Below the pieces are notes generated by a model, which had not been told where the DNA came from, ran no database searches, and saw only the letters and a list, made by a program, of their open reading frames with translations. The position numbers were made by a program, and so were the translations under genes. Source: Bradyrhizobium japonicum USDA 6 (GTDB taxonomy: Bacteria; Pseudomonadota; Alphaproteobacteria; Rhizobiales; Xanthobacteraceae). From it: DNA of 64,000 nucleotides. The stretch is taken from NCBI RefSeq assembly GCF_000284375.1, contig NC_017249.1, forward strand, positions 8,549,001-8,613,000, written 5' to 3'. This document shows, in pieces, positions 54,338-63,362 of this stretch (positions are counted from its first letter, which is position 1; every line of letters begins with the position of its first letter).

Positions 54338-55167
54338 AACCTATCTCAAAATTGAAGATCAGCGTCGATCGGCTATAAAGGAAAGATGATTCGGCTGACG
54401 GACGAGCAATGGGAGCGCATCCGGAAACACTTTCCGGAAGAGCACATTGCCGACGGCCGGCCGGGCCGGAAGCCGATTGCGACACGTCAGGTTCTCGAAG
54501 CCGCTCTTTGGATTTTGAACACGGGCGCGCAGTGGCACATGCTGCCGCAGTGCTATCCGAACTATAAGACCGTACACCGTCGCTTTCAGAACTGGTGTCG
54601 CAATGAAGTGTTGCGGCGCGTTCTGACCGATATAGCCAACGAACTTCGTGAGAAAGGCTTGCTCGACGAAGAGGAGTGTTTCATCGACGCGACCTTTGCG
54701 ATGGCCAAAGGCGGCGGTGCAGAGATCGGCCCAACGAGGCGCGGAAAAGGCTTAAAAATCATGGCGATTGTGGATCGCCACGGTTTGCCGCTTTCAGTGA
54801 GCACGCATGCCGCGAACCATCACGAAGTGCGCTTGGTACAGCTCTGCTTCGACTTCTACATGATCGAGGCCAAGCCAGAGAACCTGATCGGCGACCGCGC
54901 CTATGACAGCGATTCGCTCGACGATGAACTGCGCTCACAAGGCATCGAGATGATCGCGCCACATCGTTCAAACCGAGTGAGGTCGCTCACCCAGGACGGC
55001 CGCAGGCTCCGTCGTTATACTCGGCGTTGGCTGGTCGAACGCTTCTTCGCCTGGATACAGTGGCGGCGGCGCCTGCTGGTCCGCTGGGAGTTCTATCCGC
55101 AAAACTTCCTCGGCTTCGTCCAGCTCGCTTGCCTGCTGATCCTGTTTCGACAATTTTGAGATAGGTT
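54338..55167 (+). mobile_element. IS5-family insertion sequence, intact, 830 bp
   Basis: Terminal inverted repeats AACCTATCTCAAAATTG and its complement CAATTTTGAGATAGGTT match perfectly over 17 bp. Both ends are flanked by CTAG (54334-54337 and 55168-55171), a 4-bp target duplication. The transposase is intact. A full-length, perfectly bounded copy suggests recent insertion. Confidence 0.92.
54386..55159 (+). CDS. IS5-family DDE transposase, intact
   Basis: A 257-residue transposase from ATG 54386 with AAGGAAAG. Motifs of the IS5/IS1182 DDE type: RLTDEQWERIRKHFPEEHIA, ATRQVLEAALWILNTGAQWH, PQCYPNYKTVHRRFQNWCRN; first catalytic Asp in CFIDATFAMAKGG, second in IGDRAYDSDSLDDEL, and Glu in LVERFFAWIQWRRRL. 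The protein is single-frame, unlike the other IS5-type copy in this window. It fills nearly the whole element, and its stop lies within the right inverted-repeat border. Confidence 0.93.
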   Translation: MIRLTDEQWERIRKHFPEEHIADGRPGRKPIATRQVLEAALWILNTGAQWHMLPQCYPNYKTVHRRFQNWCRNEVLRRVLTDIANELREKGLLDEEECFIDATFAMAKGGGAEIGPTRRGKGLKIMAIVDRHGLPLSVSTHAANHHEVRLVQLCFDFYMIEAKPENLIGDRAYDSDSLDDELRSQGIEMIAPHRSNRVRSLTQDGRRLRRYTRRWLVERFFAWIQWRRRLLVRWEFYPQNFLGFVQLACLLILFRQF

Positions 55168-55171
55168 CTAG

Positions 55172-56674
55172 TCTCAGGCGGGTGCAGGTGGCGATCTCGG
55201 CGTTGGCGATCGACATCTCGCCCGAGGAGTATCGCGCCGAACACGGCCGCGCGGTCGGATGCCCGGTCGAGGATAGGCCCCCTGCTGGCCTTCTAAGGAT
55301 TTCCCGCAGAGTATCGGGATCATCGTGTGCTCTCACAATATCTCCTGGAGAACGGTTCGGGATAGTTCGGCAGTGGCCATAAACCTGCACGCTAGGGAGT
55401 TTGGGCTCCGCCTACCTGCATGACCCGTCACCCCCGCATGGTTGACGGAACACTCGATCAACCGTCCTCGTTGAACTGCTGCCGTGGAAAGCTGGGGAAA
55501 TCTTGTCAGAGCTGCGCGACGTGCAGGGACCGGACGCTTCCTCGCCGGCGAGTAGCACTCGGGCGAGAAACAGCGTCCCGGCGGTTCGTCTTCACCAGAT
55601 CGCTAGGCTTCCTTAGGATCAGAGACGCCGCCACCGTGCATTCATGGCCGGACGACCGGATCAGGCGATAATTGCAATAGGCAGCCGAACAGGCCCGTAG
55701 CAGATTGCAGGTGGTCAAACCGGCCGGCGATCCGCTTTATGATGGCACATGTTGGTCGCCGAAGCGTCGACTTCATCGAGGAAGTGAACTTCTCTTATCG
55801 CCAGCTTCCGCAATCGCGACAACGTTTCTCAGCTTGGCTACATCGATCCGACAAGTGCTTCCCCAATCTGCCACTCCGTCTTTACAGATCGAGACCAGCT
55901 TTGATGGAGTGATCAGTACCGTCGCGAGAAGGGCTAAGCGATCGACCATTTTTGTGGTTTCGGCCTGCTGCGCAGTTGCGTCTCTGTTATCGGCAGGAAG
56001 GCGCCCGTCTGAACGGTTGCCGATGTTGCCTGACAGTCGACCGTTTGCCCCGCTGCCACTCGCGCCAACTGCCGAATGTCAAACAAGCCTCCCGATCAGC
56101 AAACTATGCCGACCCACTGATCAAGCTAGCTGCAAGCGCAAGAATCCGAGGCCAATGTAATGAATACTTAAGCGCTGGGCTGGGTTGAATGGCGCCTCCG
56201 GGTTTCAATCGAGCGCAGCTCGGCGAGCGCGCTCACAGTGTTAGAATAATTAGGTACTGCTCGCTCGAAAGCTCGAGAATAATCGTCAAGCGGAGCTTCG
56301 CCACTATTCAGGAACAAACAATCTCGATGCACACCCCACACACCTCTCGTTAATGACGGTCGCGTTTGCGATCGCAACTGACGCCCAATAAGGTTCTAGA
56401 TTTGATCAATACGTTTTCAAGGTTCTGCTGCGCCGGGCTTGGAAGTGTCCGCCCCTCCGAGATGGAAGCACCAAAGCGATAGAGGCCTTAGCATCCCGCA
56501 TGCGAATTCGGCGCAGTACAGCGTTAAAGTAGATTTCCGGTGTCGAGGCATTTTGCAATAGGTCTCATTCAATATCCTGAAAAGGGCCAAGGGCGGGATT
56601 CCGAGCTTCTAATGGGGGAGAATGCGATGCGACCGCTGCGTAAAGCACGAGAGTCATAGCCGAGCGGACGATAT
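55172..56674. other. Gene-poor stretch downstream of the IS
   Basis: About 1.5 kb with no convincing full gene. From 55336 to the IS border there is a minus-strand frame with a good ribosome site (AGGAGATATT before GTG 55336) that runs into the IS; removing the IS would let it continue to a stop at 54233. Other frames are short and lack motifs. Confidence 0.4.
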
Positions 56675-56693
56675 TTTGTACATAACGTTCAAA
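56675..56693. promoter_or_regulatory. Dyad TTTGTAC-N5-GTTCAAA, second copy
   Basis: TTTGTACATAACGTTCAAA shares 7+7 arm structure and the AAC spacer end with the dyad at 54267. It lies about 150 bp upstream of the small gene at 56845. One arm base differs, reducing the symmetry. Likely the same regulator binds both. Confidence 0.4.
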
Positions 56694-56844
56694 TCTGTGG
56701 CCGAAGCAACACGCTCGGGCGAGTAACGGGATCGTTCGTACGTCCCGTGCTGTGTTTGTCGCCACCGCCCTGATTTGGCTATTAATGGTTGGCGAGCACA
56801 GGGAAACTCTTCGTTCGTACTCACTTGCTCGGAAAAGGTTCGAT

Positions 56845-57024
56845 ATGAATCATGACGACAACGGAAATCGCCATGAAGTATCGGTGATGACGGACGAACA
56901 GCTCGAGCTGGAGCACTGCAAGCAACAGATTGCTCGTCTCAAACAGCTGGTTATTCGCCTTTCTGAAATTGCGTTGCGCAACGTCGTAAGAGCCGCCGAG
57001 GACCGAAAATCGGAACGCGCCTGA
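56845..57024 (+). CDS. Small coiled-coil protein of 59 residues
   Basis: ATG 56845 is placed six bases after AAAAGG, a good ribosome site; an upstream start at 56752 in the same frame is less likely. The product (MTDEQLELEHCKQQIARLKQ, then LVIRLSEIALRNVV) is a short amphipathic helix with leucine heptads, a possible dimerisation module. A perfect terminator hairpin follows about 100 bp after the stop. Similar short proteins occur in Bradyrhizobium, as far as I recall. Function unknown. Confidence 0.6.
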   Translation: MNHDDNGNRHEVSVMTDEQLELEHCKQQIARLKQLVIRLSEIALRNVVRAAEDRKSERA

Positions 57025-57124
57025 GTCTCTGTCGGCCCACCGAACGACCAGCCCCGGAGGGAAACGAACGTTGCGCCGTAGCGCGCTGTTCTTTGCAGCG
57101 CGGCTCCCGCCGGGGGCAGGGAGC

Positions 57125-57156
57125 AGCCTCGCCCCTATCTCCATAGGGGCGAGGCT
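57125..57156 (+). terminator. Rho-independent-type terminator hairpin
   Basis: A perfect 14-bp stem (AGCCTCGCCCCTAT, loop CTCC, ATAGGGGCGAGGCT) followed by CCTATTTT. It lies about 100 bp downstream of the small gene ending at 57024 and would terminate its transcript; the stem could also serve the other strand. Confidence 0.8.
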
Positions 57157-57641
57157 CCTATTTTACAGCCGGAACTTTGAGGGTTCAGACCGGCATCGAG
57201 CTTGGCGTATCGCGCGGCCTTGAGGCGCCGCGGGGAGGTTGGGATGCTGGTGGTGGAGACGATTGCGAAGATCCATCGCAGAAGCATATGGGCCGAATGA
57301 ACGCCGGCGTGCATCCAACCGGCGACGAGCACCCTCTGTGTGTTCGGCGGCCTGGGCCCGTCTCGAAAGTGAGCACAACTTCACGGTCGGCCAAGCGCAA
57401 CGTCTGGGAAACGCTCTTCGCCCGACGCGTGGATATTCCTTCGCATCGACAGCGATCACGCGCGACGTGCCGAGCACATTCTTGCGAGAGCAGTGGCTCG
57501 CATTTGCGACGGCAACGCCAGCAAGCAGTGCCGTCGCCGCGCCGGCGAGTTGTGAGGCCCATTGGTGCAGGCCTAGTCTACCAGCGCAACGGAGAAAAGC
57601 GGCGCGCCTATTTTGTACCAAGGGAAGCTGTCTCGCTCCTC
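57157..57641. other. Intergenic stretch after the terminator
   Basis: Overlapping frames on both strands are Arg/Ser/Ala-rich and lack motifs, so they look like chance frames. The plus-strand frame ending at 57755 has a more normal end (REAVSLLSMGREVDFDPDRN) that could be a remnant. Nothing firm is supported. Confidence 0.35.
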
Positions 57642-58238
57642 TCAATGGGGCGCGAAGTGGATTTCGATCCTGACCGCAACCGGATGGGCGGGCCGGCATT
57701 GGGCGAAATGTCGTTTACTCAAGAGTACTTTCGCCGGCTGGCTCGGGAAATGTGAGCTGCCCGCGCGCTTTTTCGCGCTGCTTGACGGCGACGCCTCAGA
57801 GTACGCCCCCGAGGAAGCCGAGCAGGAGTGTTGCCGGAAACACTCTGCGTCCCGCAACGGCTCCCACCTCTCCAGATCGGCGTGGATAACCAGGTCACGT
57901 GGCCCAAGGAGGAAGCGCTTATCACCTTTGAACAATACCGCCTGCTCCTCATGCCCAAGACCAAGGATCACTTGCAGTCCGTCCACATCGACCTGACGGC
58001 CAACTGTCTCGACGAACGCGGCGCCTTGACGGTCGCCTCTCCTTCTCAGCTGCACCGGCTCGATGCCGGAGGCAATCTCGATCACCGGCTGGTAGCGCTT
58101 GGCGGAAGCGCTGAAATATATCACGCCCGAACGCCGCCGCTGAAACAACTGCACGTCGCTCGAGCCCTGCGGCGTCGAGATTTTGACTTTGTGCTCGCGG
58201 TTGATGAAGCCGAACACGCGCAAGGTTTCCGAATCCAC
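57642..58238 (-). CDS. Uncertain ORF of 198 residues, unknown
   Basis: A minus-strand frame from ATG 58238 (MDSETLRVFGFINREHKVKI, SDVQLFQRRRSGVIYFSASA). The opposite plus-strand frame (57828-58268) also shows high GC at third positions, so the coding strand is not certain. Neither product has a recognisable motif. The first 120 residues of the minus-strand frame look more protein-like than the Ser/Arg-rich tail. It may be a decaying gene or a chance antisense frame. Confidence 0.3.
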   Translation of the reverse strand: MDSETLRVFGFINREHKVKISTPQGSSDVQLFQRRRSGVIYFSASAKRYQPVIEIASGIEPVQLRRRGDRQGAAFVETVGRQVDVDGLQVILGLGHEEQAVLFKGDKRFLLGPRDLVIHADLERWEPLRDAECFRQHSCSASSGAYSEASPSSSAKKRAGSSHFPSQPAKVLLSKRHFAQCRPAHPVAVRIEIHFAPH

Positions 58239-58302
58239 TCCTGGCGCTGCTGCACAAACCAGCTCTAGCCAAGCGCGGCCCCTTGGTCATTGCGTAGCTC
58301 GA

Positions 58303-58604
58303 TTACGTCGGGGTCAGCTTGTGGCGGTCGCCGTTCCAGATCGTTATCGCTTCCTCGGGCGTGCCGACCGCCTTGGTCGAGACCTCCATGCCGTAGGGTT
58401 CGCTCGCAACGAAGGCGCCTGCTCGCATCCTCCTGGATCAGGACCGGGTAGCACTTGGCAATCAAGCACCTCCGGATCGGACGCCCCCGATTTCGTGTTG
58501 CTCTCACTGGTATTCGGATCAACTGCCATTCTGTAGTCTGCCTCAAGCAGCTCCACTAGCCGCTCGATGCGAGCGATCCGGAATGGTTGGGACGGCTTTG
58601 TCAT
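58303..58604 (-). pseudogene. Small gene broken by two frameshifts
   Basis: From ATG 58604 the first frame reads MTKPSQPFRIARIERLVELL and EADYRMAVDPNTSESNT. A shift near 58468 gives LIAKCYPVLIQEDASRRL, and another near 58415 gives AFVASEPYGMEVSTKAVGTP, EEAITIWNGDRHKLTPT and a stop at 58303. Each piece is protein-like only in its own frame, so the gene is decayed. About 98 residues originally; function unknown. Confidence 0.45.
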
Positions 58605-58674
58605 CAGGGCAGGCCCCTCGGATCGAATGCGAAGAATCCAATGATGAAGATGACGAGCGTGCGCGGAGTGGCGT

Positions 58675-58908
58675 TCATGCGCCGGGCTGTCGGTCCTCCG
58701 CCGAATGCCAGTCCGCGCCGTGGAGGCGGATCATCTCGCGACGGGACCGCTCGATGAAGACGCGCTCAACGCAAAAGCCGGCGGTGACTGAAGCCGCCAG
58801 CGCAAGGCCGCAGGCGATATAATCATTCATGAAATTCCAAAACATGTTGCTGCCGGCGACGCCGACAAAAGTAAGTGCCATGACGGTGTTGCGAATTGCC
58901 TTAACCAC
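58675..58908 (-). CDS. Small membrane protein of 77 residues
   Basis: Starts at GTG 58908 behind GGGGGAACAAC (MVKAIRNTVMALTFVGVAGS). It contains one or two hydrophobic segments (NTVMALTFVGVAGSNMFWNF and YIACGLALAASVTAGFCVER) and ends in a charged tail (RREMIRLHGADWHSAEDRQP). The good ribosome site and even codon use favour a real gene. It is probably an inner-membrane protein of unknown role. Confidence 0.55.
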   Translation of the reverse strand: MVKAIRNTVMALTFVGVAGSNMFWNFMNDYIACGLALAASVTAGFCVERVFIERSRREMIRLHGADWHSAEDRQPGA

Positions 58909-59383
58909 GTTGTTCCCCCAGCCGGTCGGCGAGGCACTTTAGCATTGCAACCATGACGCTTAGCAGCGTTTGATGGTTGTGATCCGCCGTCTTTCTGCTC
59001 AATCAGCTTGGGTCCGGCCGTGTTGTCGCGCCCCGTGGAATCCGATCGATAACGTATCTCGCTCTGTGCCATGAAACGTGGTGATGATTTGGCAGACAGC
59101 CTTCGCCAGCCGATAGGACGCAGCATCCGCTTTGCAGCGGTTTCGGCCAGCGCAGCCGAGCAGAACAAATAGCACTGCATCTCTGGACCATAGAACGAGG
59201 CGTTCTCGGCGTCGGCAGCAATTCGTGCGGGCTCAATCCGTTCCAAAGCCCACGCACGAAAGCGCTTCGCATTTCGCCAATCATTCGCAGAATTTCGGCA
59301 TCATGAGGCCCTACATCAGAGAACTTCTGCTTAATTGCCCAATACTATCATTATTCCCGTGGGGCAACGAAGCGAGCGAACGA
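58909..59383. other. Intergenic stretch
   Basis: About 475 bp. A minus-strand frame from 59246 (MERIEPARIAADAENASFYG) runs through it but becomes Arg/Ser-rich and overlaps the gene at 58675; I do not support it as a gene. Nothing else is seen. Confidence 0.35.
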
Positions 59384-59587
59384 ATGGCCCGTTTCTACTT
59401 TAATCTGGCAGGCAAGCAGAATGTCGACGACCCCGGCGGGTTAGCATTCGAAGACGAGCTGCAGGCCTTCCGTGCGGCAGAACGCTTAGCAAAAGATCTG
59501 GCGAGTGCTCAACCTCTGCTGCGGGGTACAACCTGCGTGGTCGTTACACGCAGGGACCGAGGTGAGGCCTATTACGTAGGCGTGTGA
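59384..59587 (+). CDS. DUF6894-like small protein
   Basis: A 67-residue protein from ATG 59384. The pattern MARFYFNLAGKQNVDDPGGL, AFEDELQAFRAAERLAKDLA, TTCVVVTRRDRGEAYYVGV fits the DUF6894 family of short rhizobial proteins: N-terminal YFxL strand, D-x-G in the middle, an alanine-rich helix and a final VVV strand. Upstream in-frame codons extend to 59132 but look non-coding. Function is unknown for the family. Confidence 0.75.
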   Translation: MARFYFNLAGKQNVDDPGGLAFEDELQAFRAAERLAKDLASAQPLLRGTTCVVVTRRDRGEAYYVGV

Positions 59588-59936
59588 CAGCGCTTCCAAA
59601 TCAGACGTCTCGGCCACTACTGACGTATCATCTGCCGGGGCAGCCGCCCCGAGTTGTGGGACCACCGAGCCGATTGAGGGAGGGCTCGTTTTCCCTAGTT
59701 AGACTTGCCTGCAACGCCACCGTCAGGCACGATTTCGAAGAACCCCGATTGCACCATGTCCATCAAGACCTATATCGGCGCGGTCGAAGCGGCGCACGAT
59801 GATGGCTGATTGGGCCGCGTTCTCCGATGGCAAGCGCGCTGCGGACGGCGTGGTCGTGCCGATGTCTCGCGCGATTGCGTGACGAATAACTTTCTGACTT
59901 TCGAATCGTGGAGAGCCTGTTTCCCACCAAGTAGAA
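59588..59936. other. Stretch before the second IS5-type element
   Basis: About 350 bp. One frame from 59584 has no motif or ribosome site. Nothing is supported. Confidence 0.4.
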
Positions 59937-59940
59937 CTAG

Positions 59941-60772
59941 GGTCTGTACCTAAATAGCGCCACGTGATTCTCTTGCCTACGTGTTGATTCGGGGGCGAGA
60001 GAATGCGCGCTGGTTTGTTTTGGCTGAACGACAGGCAATGGGCGCGTATCGAACCGCATCTGCCGAGGGGACTGACGGGGCCGGATCGGGACGACGACCG
60101 ACGCATCGTCAGCGGCATCATTCACATGCTGCAATCGGGTGCACGATGGCGTGATTGTCCACGTGAATACGGCCCTTACACGACGATCTACAATCGCTTC
60201 AATCGCTGGGCCAAGCGAGGACGATGGTGCGCAATCTTCGAAGCGCTGGCCAAGCCTGGCGAAGACGGCGTCGTACTGTCGCTCGACTCGACCTCGATTA
60301 AAGCTCACCGGTGTGCCTCCGGCGGAAAAGGGGGGAGCACAATCAAGCAATCGGCCGCTCGCGCGGAGGCCGCACGACAAAAATCCATGCGCTGAGCGAT
60401 CCGCTCTGCCGGCCGGTCGTCCTGCATCTGACTCCAGGCCAGGATGCCGATATCGCTGCGGCTCCCGATGTCCTGGCGCTCGCGCCACCCATGAGCGTGC
60501 TCCTCGCCGACAAAGGGTATGATGGCGACAAGCTTCGCGGCGAAATCATTCGTCGTGGCGCCAAGCCCGTAATCCCCAATAAATCTAACCGTGTCGTCAT
60601 CCATCGCTTCAACAAACGCGCCTACAAAGGACGAAATGTCATCGAACGCTGCTTTTGCAGGCTCAAGGACTTCCGGCGCATCGCCACGCGATATGACAAG
60701 CTCGCCCGTAATTTTTTGGCCGCTGTTCATCTCGCCGCTCTCGTCGCATATTGGCTCAATTGAGTCTGGACC
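59941..60772 (+). mobile_element. IS427-group (IS5-type) insertion sequence, 832 bp
   Basis: The ends read GGTCTGTACCTAAATAG inward at the left and GGTCCAGACTCAATTGAG inward at the right; the outer 10-15 bp are imperfect inverted repeats. CTAG flanks both sides (59937-59940 and 60773-60776). Two overlapping transposase frames with a slippery run between them match the IS427 group. Distinct from the copy at 54338 in sequence but the same target tetranucleotide. Confidence 0.88.
60003..60763 (+). CDS. IS427-type transposase expressed by -1 frameshift
   Basis: The first frame starts at ATG 60003 (MRAGLFWLNDRQWARIEPHL, IIHMLQSGARWRDCPREYGP, TTIYNRFNRWAKRGRW, LSLDSTSIKAHRCASGGKGG). It ends at 60395 after the frame has drifted. 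A -1 slip in AAAAGGGGGG (60327-60336) joins it to the second frame (EHNQAIGRSRGGRTTKIHAL, LLADKGYDGDKLRGEIIRRG, RNVIERCFCRLKDFRRIATR, LAALVAYWLN) with stop at 60763. The catalytic residues are then Asp in SLDSTS, Asp in ADKGYDGD and Glu in VIERCF. A programmed frameshift of this kind is normal in this IS group, so this copy may be functional. Confidence 0.85.
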
Positions 60773-60776
60773 CTAG

Positions 60777-61187
60777 GCCCTGAACCCATCTGTGGACGCC
60801 CCGCGAGATGCAAGCGGTTTTTGAAACAGACCACGAAAAGCACCAGAGAGTTGCAGCTACTGGGTCCACCATTGTGCCTCCGAAATCCCGCGCGCGCCGC
60901 CCTATCGCCTGAAGGGATTTCGTTGGGACCCGGCGCAACTGGAAAAACTGCAAGGACCGCCAGATGAGGGGTGAGCGCCACCCGGGTTTATTAACCCTCC
61001 GCCGATCATGCAGAAAGACGGCAAAAGGTGGCCCATCGGCGCCGATTATGGAACCGGTTGTGGTGTTAAATGCCCCGAAACGATGGCAGAAACGAAGGGG
61101 ATGCTCCGGCTCCGCATACTCGGCTCACACACCGACGACTGACGCAGGATCGCCCGCGATGACAAAACAGAGCGAGCATAGATCAGC
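60777..61187. other. Stretch between the IS and the next gene
   Basis: About 410 bp. It contains a short plus-strand frame near 60807 (MQAVFETDHEKHQRVAATGS) ending after 34 residues, possibly a gene tail cut by the IS. No firm gene. Confidence 0.35.
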
Positions 61188-61601
61188 ATGGCGTATCTGC
61201 AGAAGCAGCTCGCTAGGCAGCGAAAAGCCCTCGGCGAACTCGGTGAGCGCGTGTTGCGTGCCGAACGTGAGATCACGAAAGATCGCGCCGACAGACTCGA
61301 GCCGGCATTGCTTGGACTAGTGTCGACTGAAAACCCCGACACTGACGAAGAGAAGATCATGCCCGTACAAATGAACGCCGAGCTTTTCTGCAAGCTGCAG
61401 GAACTATCCCGCCATAACGCGGTCGCCCGCGCGCTTGTCTTCTTGTGGGAAACCGGCACCCTGACCTACGAGGACTGGGCGACGAAGGCGATCTCTCTTC
61501 TCATTGATCAGAACGAAACGCTCTCGGCGATCGCCGTGGATGCGGAGAAGCGCGCCTGCCGCCTGCCCAAAACTCCGCCCGTAGCCTCACCCACACGTTG
61601 A
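61188..61601 (+). CDS. Hypothetical protein of 137 residues
   Basis: ATG 61188 (MAYLQKQLARQRKALGELGE). The sequence is helical with leucine spacing in the first 40 residues (RVLRAEREITKDRADRLEPA), possibly coiled coil, followed by a segment (MNAELFCKLQELSRHNAVAR, ALVFLWETGTLTYEDWATKA). An internal ATG at 61359 behind GAAGAGAAG is an alternative start. It lies 13 bp before the next gene on the same strand, so the two are probably an operon. Unknown function. Confidence 0.6.
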   Translation: MAYLQKQLARQRKALGELGERVLRAEREITKDRADRLEPALLGLVSTENPDTDEEKIMPVQMNAELFCKLQELSRHNAVARALVFLWETGTLTYEDWATKAISLLIDQNETLSAIAVDAEKRACRLPKTPPVASPTR

Positions 61602-61614
61602 GAGAGATCGTCCC

Positions 61615-61929
61615 GTGTCCGACACCCCCAAGACCGGAACACCGCACCCCGGGCCCGCGCTGCGGCTTGTCAGCGGCGCGAAACAGGAGCCGCTGCGCTG
61701 CCCCGCCGCTGGCCGCGATGCCGAAAGCGAGAAGACGCTTTGCTTCTACTTCAACCGGCGCATGACCGATGACGAGATGCGGCACCTTCACGCGGTCATA
61801 CGGCAGGCGGCAGCCTACTCGCCGATCATCGACGGCCAGCCCAGCAAGCAAACGAGCGGAGTCTCAGAGCAGGAGGCGGCGGCAGTGCTGCGGCGCTACC
61901 TGCTCATGCGCGAGATTGACGGTCACTGA
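61615..61929 (+). CDS. Hypothetical protein of 104 residues
   Basis: GTG 61615 follows GAGAGAGAT. The product (MSDTPKTGTPHPGPALRLVS, LCFYFNRRMTDDEMRHLHAV, IRQAAAYSPIIDGQPSKQTS) has a Pro-rich N-terminus and a helical C-terminus (EQEAAAVLRRYLLMREIDGH). Closely spaced behind the preceding gene. No signal peptide, no motif recognised. Confidence 0.6.
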   Translation: MSDTPKTGTPHPGPALRLVSGAKQEPLRCPAAGRDAESEKTLCFYFNRRMTDDEMRHLHAVIRQAAAYSPIIDGQPSKQTSGVSEQEAAAVLRRYLLMREIDGH

Positions 61930-63173
61930 GAAAGTTCCTCTTTTTCATCCGCGCCCCCGACAAAGTCTCGCTAAATTTCGAACTGAGACACTACCCGTTA
62001 GTCGGTTCAACTCGCAGCGTCAGGACGCCCGTGATTGCGGAGGCGACGAAGACAGTGACTCGCACCACTTCCGCGAACAGCACACCAATCAATGGTGTCA
62101 GAGTCCGGGAAGACCCCAGTAGAACACGCCGACCAGGCCGGCAATAAGGCTTGTATAGAGGGCGGGGGGACAATGGAGAGCAGGTACTGCTTACTCGCTC
62201 ACCGCTGTGAGTGCCCTGCCGGCGGCCAATCGGCTCCTTGGTTCGGGCGACGATCAGAAGGCGGCGAACGATTATCTGCTGACCTGCGCTTCCTCGGAGA
62301 CGACAAGGATTGAAGCAACGCAATCCACCGGGAGCAACAAGCCGCCGCATCGGCCCATCAGACGCGTTTCCACGGTGAAGATCAGCGCTTGCGAGGCCGG
62401 TTCGTGGAAAATTTTCGCGATTGGATGGGCTCCTGCAAAAAGATTGTCTTTTCAGACTCCACCGCATTTTGCGGCACCGGCCGAAGAAGGCCTCCCTTGT
62501 GGTCTTCCATATCTCCCCAAGCGACGAAGGTAGTGGCTAAAACAGGCGGCGTCTCAGCAATTCCTCCGTGCGTATACTCAGATCAGGACAACCGCATCTA
62601 GCGTCGTGCGCCACGATTTGTCGGCCGACCGCCGGATTTCACTGATCAATGAAGCCGTCTCGTCTGCGGCAACCGCTGGCATCAGACGGAGCGGATAACT
62701 GCACCGCTAAATATGGACACGGGCACGGACTTTCGTCGCCGTCAGGCGCAAGTTTTTTTACTCCGCCTTGTTTGGCAAGAATTCTCTCGCCTACGACCGC
62801 TATCGCAGGAATGCGCTAACGCCCGATGTGGAGCACCGCGACACCAGAAAACTCTCATTTTCATTGACCGCTGCAGCGGTCAACATGATTGGACCCACAA
62901 TTACTCAGATCGAGACTTCCGTGAGCACTCCAGAGGCAAACGTCAAGTGTGGACCTTCTGTGATTTCTGTCGGCGCACGGCCAAGGCTGACGAAAGATGT
63001 GGTTGAAGGACGATCTGAACCTGAACACCACGCCGACGAAAATTGTGAAATCAGCGAGGGGTCTCTGCCGGCGCGATCGACGCTCCGAATAACAGAAGCA
63101 GGCACCGCAAGTGATCACAGCCCAGCTATCGCGCTGGGCGACAATTTACGTTAACGTTTGCCGGTCGGTCCAT
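61930..63173. other. Gene-poor stretch before the recombinase
   Basis: About 1.24 kb. A 128-codon frame from a TTG at 62768 (IETSVSTPEANVKCGPSVIS) has a normal look near its middle but no ribosome site, and overlapping minus-strand frames compete with it. I see no RNA gene or hairpin. Confidence 0.35.
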
Positions 63174-63362
63174 ATGCGTACTCGAATCCGATCGCCTCGG
63201 AGGCAGAAGGCGATCATCCGACCGCTTGATCCTTCCCACCCTCAGGGTTGGGATAATCCTGACAATGAGGAAGTTTGGCTTGAGCTGGCGCGCGCCATCG
63301 GACGGCAGATTGCGCGAGACGAAAACGACGGTTTGGAGCAGCCAAAAGGAGGAAGGGCATGA
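63174..63362 (+). CDS. Small protein preceding the serine recombinase
   Basis: A 62-residue protein starting at ATG 63174 (MRTRIRSPRRQKAIIRPLDP). It is Arg-rich in front and acidic later (NPDNEEVWLELARAIGRQIA, RDENDGLEQPKG). Its stop overlaps the recombinase start as ATGA, so it is translationally coupled to that gene. Such small genes sometimes precede large serine recombinases in mobile elements, where they may act as accessory or regulatory factors; this role is inference. Confidence 0.6.
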   Translation: MRTRIRSPRRQKAIIRPLDPSHPQGWDNPDNEEVWLELARAIGRQIARDENDGLEQPKGGRA

